Shown here: positions 61,879 to 64,000 of the stretch, one piece after another
Layout of the letters: each line of letters begins with the position of its first letter
Position numbering within the stretch: position 1 is the stretch's first letter
Assembly: GCF_006716425.1 (NCBI RefSeq)
Contig: NZ_VFOZ01000002.1
Span: 744,001-808,000 of the forward strand
Origin: Actinoallomurus bryophytorum
Lineage (GTDB): Bacteria > Actinomycetota > Actinomycetes > Streptosporangiales > Streptosporangiaceae
Direction of reading: 5' to 3'
Length of the DNA stretch: 64,000 nucleotides
Translations under genes and position numbers: made by a program
Notes under the pieces: generated by a model
Databases searched by the model: none
Told to the model about the DNA's origin: nothing
What the model saw: the letters and a program-made list of their open reading frames with translations, nothing else

Positions 61879-62631
61879 TCATGAGCGCCCCGCCCGGCCC
61901 GGCCAGTCGCCGTACCGGATCTCGCCGAGAACCGCGTCATCGCCCGGTACGAGGGACAGGTCGCTCAGCTCGGTGCCGAAGTAGCGCGCGTGGGGGTCCG
62001 TGACCACCTCGCGCGGATCGCTCCGTGCGGCCAGAGCGTCGCGGAAGAACTCATCCATCCTGAACCGCTCCGGCCCACCGGCCTCCACCCTGCCGTTGAC
62101 CGGCGCCCCCACCACGACCTTGCCGACCACCCGGGCCACGTCGTCACCCGCGATGGGCTGGAAGGACACCGGCGCCATTCGTACCGTGCCGCCGTCGGTG
62201 CCCGCGTCGGCGATGGCGGGGACGAACTCGAAGAACTGCGTCGCATGCACGATCGAGAAGGGGATCGGCGCACCCTGGATCAAGTTCTCCTGCGCGGCCT
62301 TCGCCCGGAGGTAGCCGCTGTCGGGCAGCCGCCCGGTCCCCACGACCGAAAGTGCGACGTGGTGCCCGACGCCGGCCGCCGCCTCCGCGGCCAGCAGGTT
62401 ACGGGTGGAGGTCTGGAAGAACTCCAGCACCGCGGCGTCCTCGAACGACGGGGAGTTCGCCACGTCGACCACCACGGACGCGCCGGCCATGACGCCGGCG
62501 AGACCCTCACCGGTGAGAGTGTCGACGCCGGTACTCGGCGCCGCCGCCACGGCCTCGTGGCCGTGCTCGCGCAGATTCGTCACGAGTCTTGACCCGATGA
62601 GGCCGGTGCCGCCGATGACCACGATCTTCAT
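61879..62631 (-). CDS. NmrA/atypical SDR NAD(P)-binding protein
   Basis: 250 residues from ATG at 62631, placed 6 nt after AGGAAGG; the longer frame to 62658 is unlikely. MKIVVIGGTGLIGSRLV (GxxGxxG), then LAAEAAAGVGHHVALSVVG and GYLRAKAAQENLIQGAPIPF, as in NmrA-like and UDP-glucose-epimerase-type reductases. It is divergent from the SigJ-type sigma gene, and a near-consensus ECF41 promoter lies about 55 nt upstream. In the ECF41 literature such oxidoreductases are the typical neighbouring targets ('COE' genes). Confidence 0.85.
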   Translation of the reverse strand: MKIVVIGGTGLIGSRLVTNLREHGHEAVAAAPSTGVDTLTGEGLAGVMAGASVVVDVANSPSFEDAAVLEFFQTSTRNLLAAEAAAGVGHHVALSVVGTGRLPDSGYLRAKAAQENLIQGAPIPFSIVHATQFFEFVPAIADAGTDGGTVRMAPVSFQPIAGDDVARVVGKVVVGAPVNGRVEAGGPERFRMDEFFRDALAARSDPREVVTDPHARYFGTELSDLSLVPGDDAVLGEIRYGDWPGRAGRS

Positions 62632-62683
62632 GCCATGCCTTCCTGTACGCCGGGACATCGCCTGCCGCCCGGTCGCCAGCTAA

Positions 62684-62710
62684 GACAGGACAGCCCCGCG
62701 ATGTGTGACG
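62684..62710 (-). promoter_or_regulatory. Putative ECF41-type promoter for the NmrA-like gene
   Basis: On the minus strand: CGTCACA (62710-62704), exactly 16 nt, then TGTC (62687-62684). The ECF41 consensus, recalled from the literature, is TGTCACA-N16-CGTC: one mismatch in each element, correct spacing, 53 nt before the start codon. Confidence 0.5.
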
Positions 62711-62745
62711 GCCCCGGCGAGGCGAGTTCCCGGCCCGCCCGGTGC

Positions 62746-62772
62746 TGTCACAAATGCGGGCACCGCCTGGTC
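62746..62772 (+). promoter_or_regulatory. Putative ECF41-type promoter facing the sigma gene
   Basis: TGTCACA (62746-62752, a perfect match to the recalled ECF41 -35) is followed after exactly 16 nt by GGTC (62769-62772; consensus CGTC). It points toward the sigma gene, leaving an untranslated leader of about 280 nt. Confidence 0.5.
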
Positions 62773-63060
62773 CTAGCTGCGACGGCCCGTCGCGGCCGTC
62801 CACGCTGAGTTGACCGGCCGGACCCATCCTCCGGCTCGAAGCCGGGCGTGCACCCCTGGTGCACGCCCTCCCGGGCGGGTCGCGGCAATGCCCCTGCCGC
62901 GTCCTGCCAGGCGCGCACGCCGGATCGTCATCCGTGCGCGCCACCTCCGGCAGGCCGCGGCGCCGACCCCCCGGGCCCCCCGCCGCGGCCTGCCTCATGC
63001 CCTGCCCATGCCCCCGATAAGCTGGAAGACCAGCGACGGACGGCATCGAGCGGACGGTGT
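62773..63060. other. Long leader upstream of the SigJ-type sigma gene
   Basis: About 290 bp with no convincing gene. It contains one strong hairpin (62844-62868) and very GC-rich sequence. The sigma gene's open frame extends back to 62848, but that part is a Pro/Arg-rich shadow. It may be a 5' untranslated region with an attenuator. Confidence 0.45.
62844..62868 (+). terminator. Strong hairpin in the sigma-gene leader
   Basis: Perfect 11-bp stem GGGCGTGCACC / GGTGCACGCCC with a 3-nt loop. No gene ends just before it on either strand, so it is more likely an attenuator or leader structure than an ordinary terminator. Confidence 0.5.
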
Positions 63061-63978
63061 ATGCGCGCGGAACAGCCAGGAACCGGCAGCGGGCTCGACC
63101 AGGCCGCCTCCGCGTTCCTGGAGCTGCGCCCACGGCTGTTCGGCATCGCCTACCGCATCCTCGGGAGCGTGGCCGAGGCCGAGGACATCCTCCAGGAGGT
63201 CTGGCTGCGCTGGCAGAAGACCGACCGCACCGTCGTGGTCGAGCCCCCGGCCTTCCTCGCGCGGACCACCACCCACCTGGCCATCAACGTCGCCCAGTCC
63301 GCCAGGGCACGACGTGAGACGTACGTCGGGCCCTGGCTCCCCGAGCCCGTCGACACGAGCGTCGACCCCGCGGTGGGGGCCGAACGCGCGGAGGCGCTGG
63401 AGTTCGCCGTTCTGCTCCTGCTCGAAAAGCTCAGCCCCACCGAACGCGCGGCGTACATCCTCCGTGAGGCCTTCGACTATCCGTACGGCGAGATCGCGGA
63501 CATCCTGCGGCTCAGTGCCGTCAACACCCGCCAGATCGTCAGCCGTGCCCGCAAACGCGTGTCCGCCGAGCGGCGCGAGCCCGTCGACAAGGCCGAGCAC
63601 CGGCGGCTCCTGGAGGTGTTCCTCGCCGCCGCGCGGGCGGGCGACGTCGCCGCCCTCGAGGACCTCTTCGCCACGGACGTCGTCAGCTACGCCGACGGCG
63701 GCGGGATCAAGGGTGCCGCGAGGTTCCCCGTGGCCGGCCACACCCGCGTGGCGAAGTTCGTCGCCGCCTTTGCGCCCCGGTTCTGGCCGGGCACGGACCT
63801 CGAATGGGTGGAGGCGAACGGACGCCCCGGCGTTCTGATCTCCCGCGACGGCACCGATGTCGCCCTGCTGACCATCGAGGCCCTGCCGCGGCGCGTCCAC
63901 ACGCTCCTGTGGGTGATGAATCCCGTGAAGCTCGAGGCATTCGCACGCTCGCGTGGACGGGCGGACGCCGGCCTCTGA
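63061..63978 (+). CDS. sigJ: ECF41-type (SigJ-like) RNA polymerase sigma factor with SnoaL-like extension
   Basis: 305 residues from ATG at 63061. Region 2 (about 20-90) contains LRPRLFGIAYRILGSVAEAE and DILQEVWLRWQ; WLPEPV (92-97) links it to region 4 (about 110-170: LEKLSPTERAAYILREAFDY, LRLSAVNTRQIVSRARKRV). The C-terminal NTF2/SnoaL-like domain (180-305) carries DGGGIK (212-217) and NPVKL (287-291), close to the DGGGK and NPDKL signatures of ECF41 sigma factors. In that group the extension replaces an anti-sigma factor and senses a ligand. The divergent NmrA-like gene is its likely target, and the factor likely activates its own promoter. Confidence 0.88.
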   Translation: MRAEQPGTGSGLDQAASAFLELRPRLFGIAYRILGSVAEAEDILQEVWLRWQKTDRTVVVEPPAFLARTTTHLAINVAQSARARRETYVGPWLPEPVDTSVDPAVGAERAEALEFAVLLLLEKLSPTERAAYILREAFDYPYGEIADILRLSAVNTRQIVSRARKRVSAERREPVDKAEHRRLLEVFLAAARAGDVAALEDLFATDVVSYADGGGIKGAARFPVAGHTRVAKFVAAFAPRFWPGTDLEWVEANGRPGVLISRDGTDVALLTIEALPRRVHTLLWVMNPVKLEAFARSRGRADAGL

Positions 63979-64000
63979 GGGACCCCCGGTCGTGACCGGC

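Noticed and set aside
62848-63060. N-terminal extension of the SigJ-type sigma frame
   Set aside because: Pro/Arg/Ala-rich and unlike ECF proteins; homologues start near 63061, and the segment includes the leader hairpin.

Overview
This is 64 kb of very GC-rich DNA. Genes commonly start with GTG, TetR, PadR, ArsR and ECF-sigma regulators are abundant, F420/PPOX-type flavoproteins are present, and few genes are longer than 2 kb. This points to a filamentous actinomycete (Streptosporangiales/Streptomycetales-like); the genus cannot be fixed from sequence alone. No rRNA, tRNA, CRISPR array or prophage was seen.

Layout. 0-5.8 kb: end of an ABC exporter, a helical protein with an Imm1-like C-terminus, a 14-repeat WD40 protein and a secreted FG-GAP/VCBS protein. 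6-14.3 kb: a GNAT-DUF2716 fusion, a SigE-type ECF sigma factor with a membrane partner, a PadR/HD-hydrolase pair, a Gfo/Idh/MocA oxidoreductase, the helicase HrpB and a secreted lamin-tail protein. 14.4-26.8 kb: a cell-surface locus, the most striking part of the window. It holds a DUF11 membrane protein, a 180-aa WxL-like secreted protein, a 3039-aa lectin/FN3/He_PIG/15xDUF11 protein ending in the same WxL-like domain, a DUF916-type (WxL-interacting-protein-like) membrane protein, and a divergent LPFTG sortase substrate. 26.8-29.8 kb: an orphan NB-ARC ATPase, a DUF5925/AAA ATPase and a frameshifted small gene. 29.9-38.9 kb: acyl-CoA ligases, an HSL-type esterase, a TetR regulator, an MFS carrier, an ADP-ribosylglycohydrolase and a carboxymuconolactone-decarboxylase-like protein. 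39-44 kb: small redox enzymes, an epimerase, AraC and ArsR regulators and an MFS exporter.

44-47.3 kb and 58.5-59.4 kb are rich in relics: an N-terminally truncated MBL hydrolase, a broken HEAT-repeat gene, a chloramphenicol-phosphotransferase-like gene with its middle deleted, a TetR stub and an alcohol dehydrogenase lacking two blocks. 47.4-53.5 kb: a TetR-controlled acyl-CoA catabolic operon (aminoglycoside-phosphotransferase-like protein, acyl-CoA dehydrogenase, acyl-CoA ligase) interrupted by an IS200/IS605-type element that carries only tnpB; that tnpB has an amber codon near its 5' end. 53.5-64 kb: a membrane protein, a beta-lactamase-fold esterase, a GAF histidine kinase lacking the canonical phospho-acceptor His, a secreted C39-like peptidase, a TetR/SDR pair, and an ECF41 (SigJ-type) sigma factor divergent from an NmrA-like reductase, with promoter matches facing both ways.

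The surface locus repeats, in an actinobacterial setting, the parts list of Firmicutes WxL operons (LPXTG protein + DUF916/DUF3324 protein + WxL proteins). The WxL-like domains here lack the W-x-L motif, and one sits at the tip of a giant lectin-bearing stalk. This is the best candidate for a little-described system in the window.
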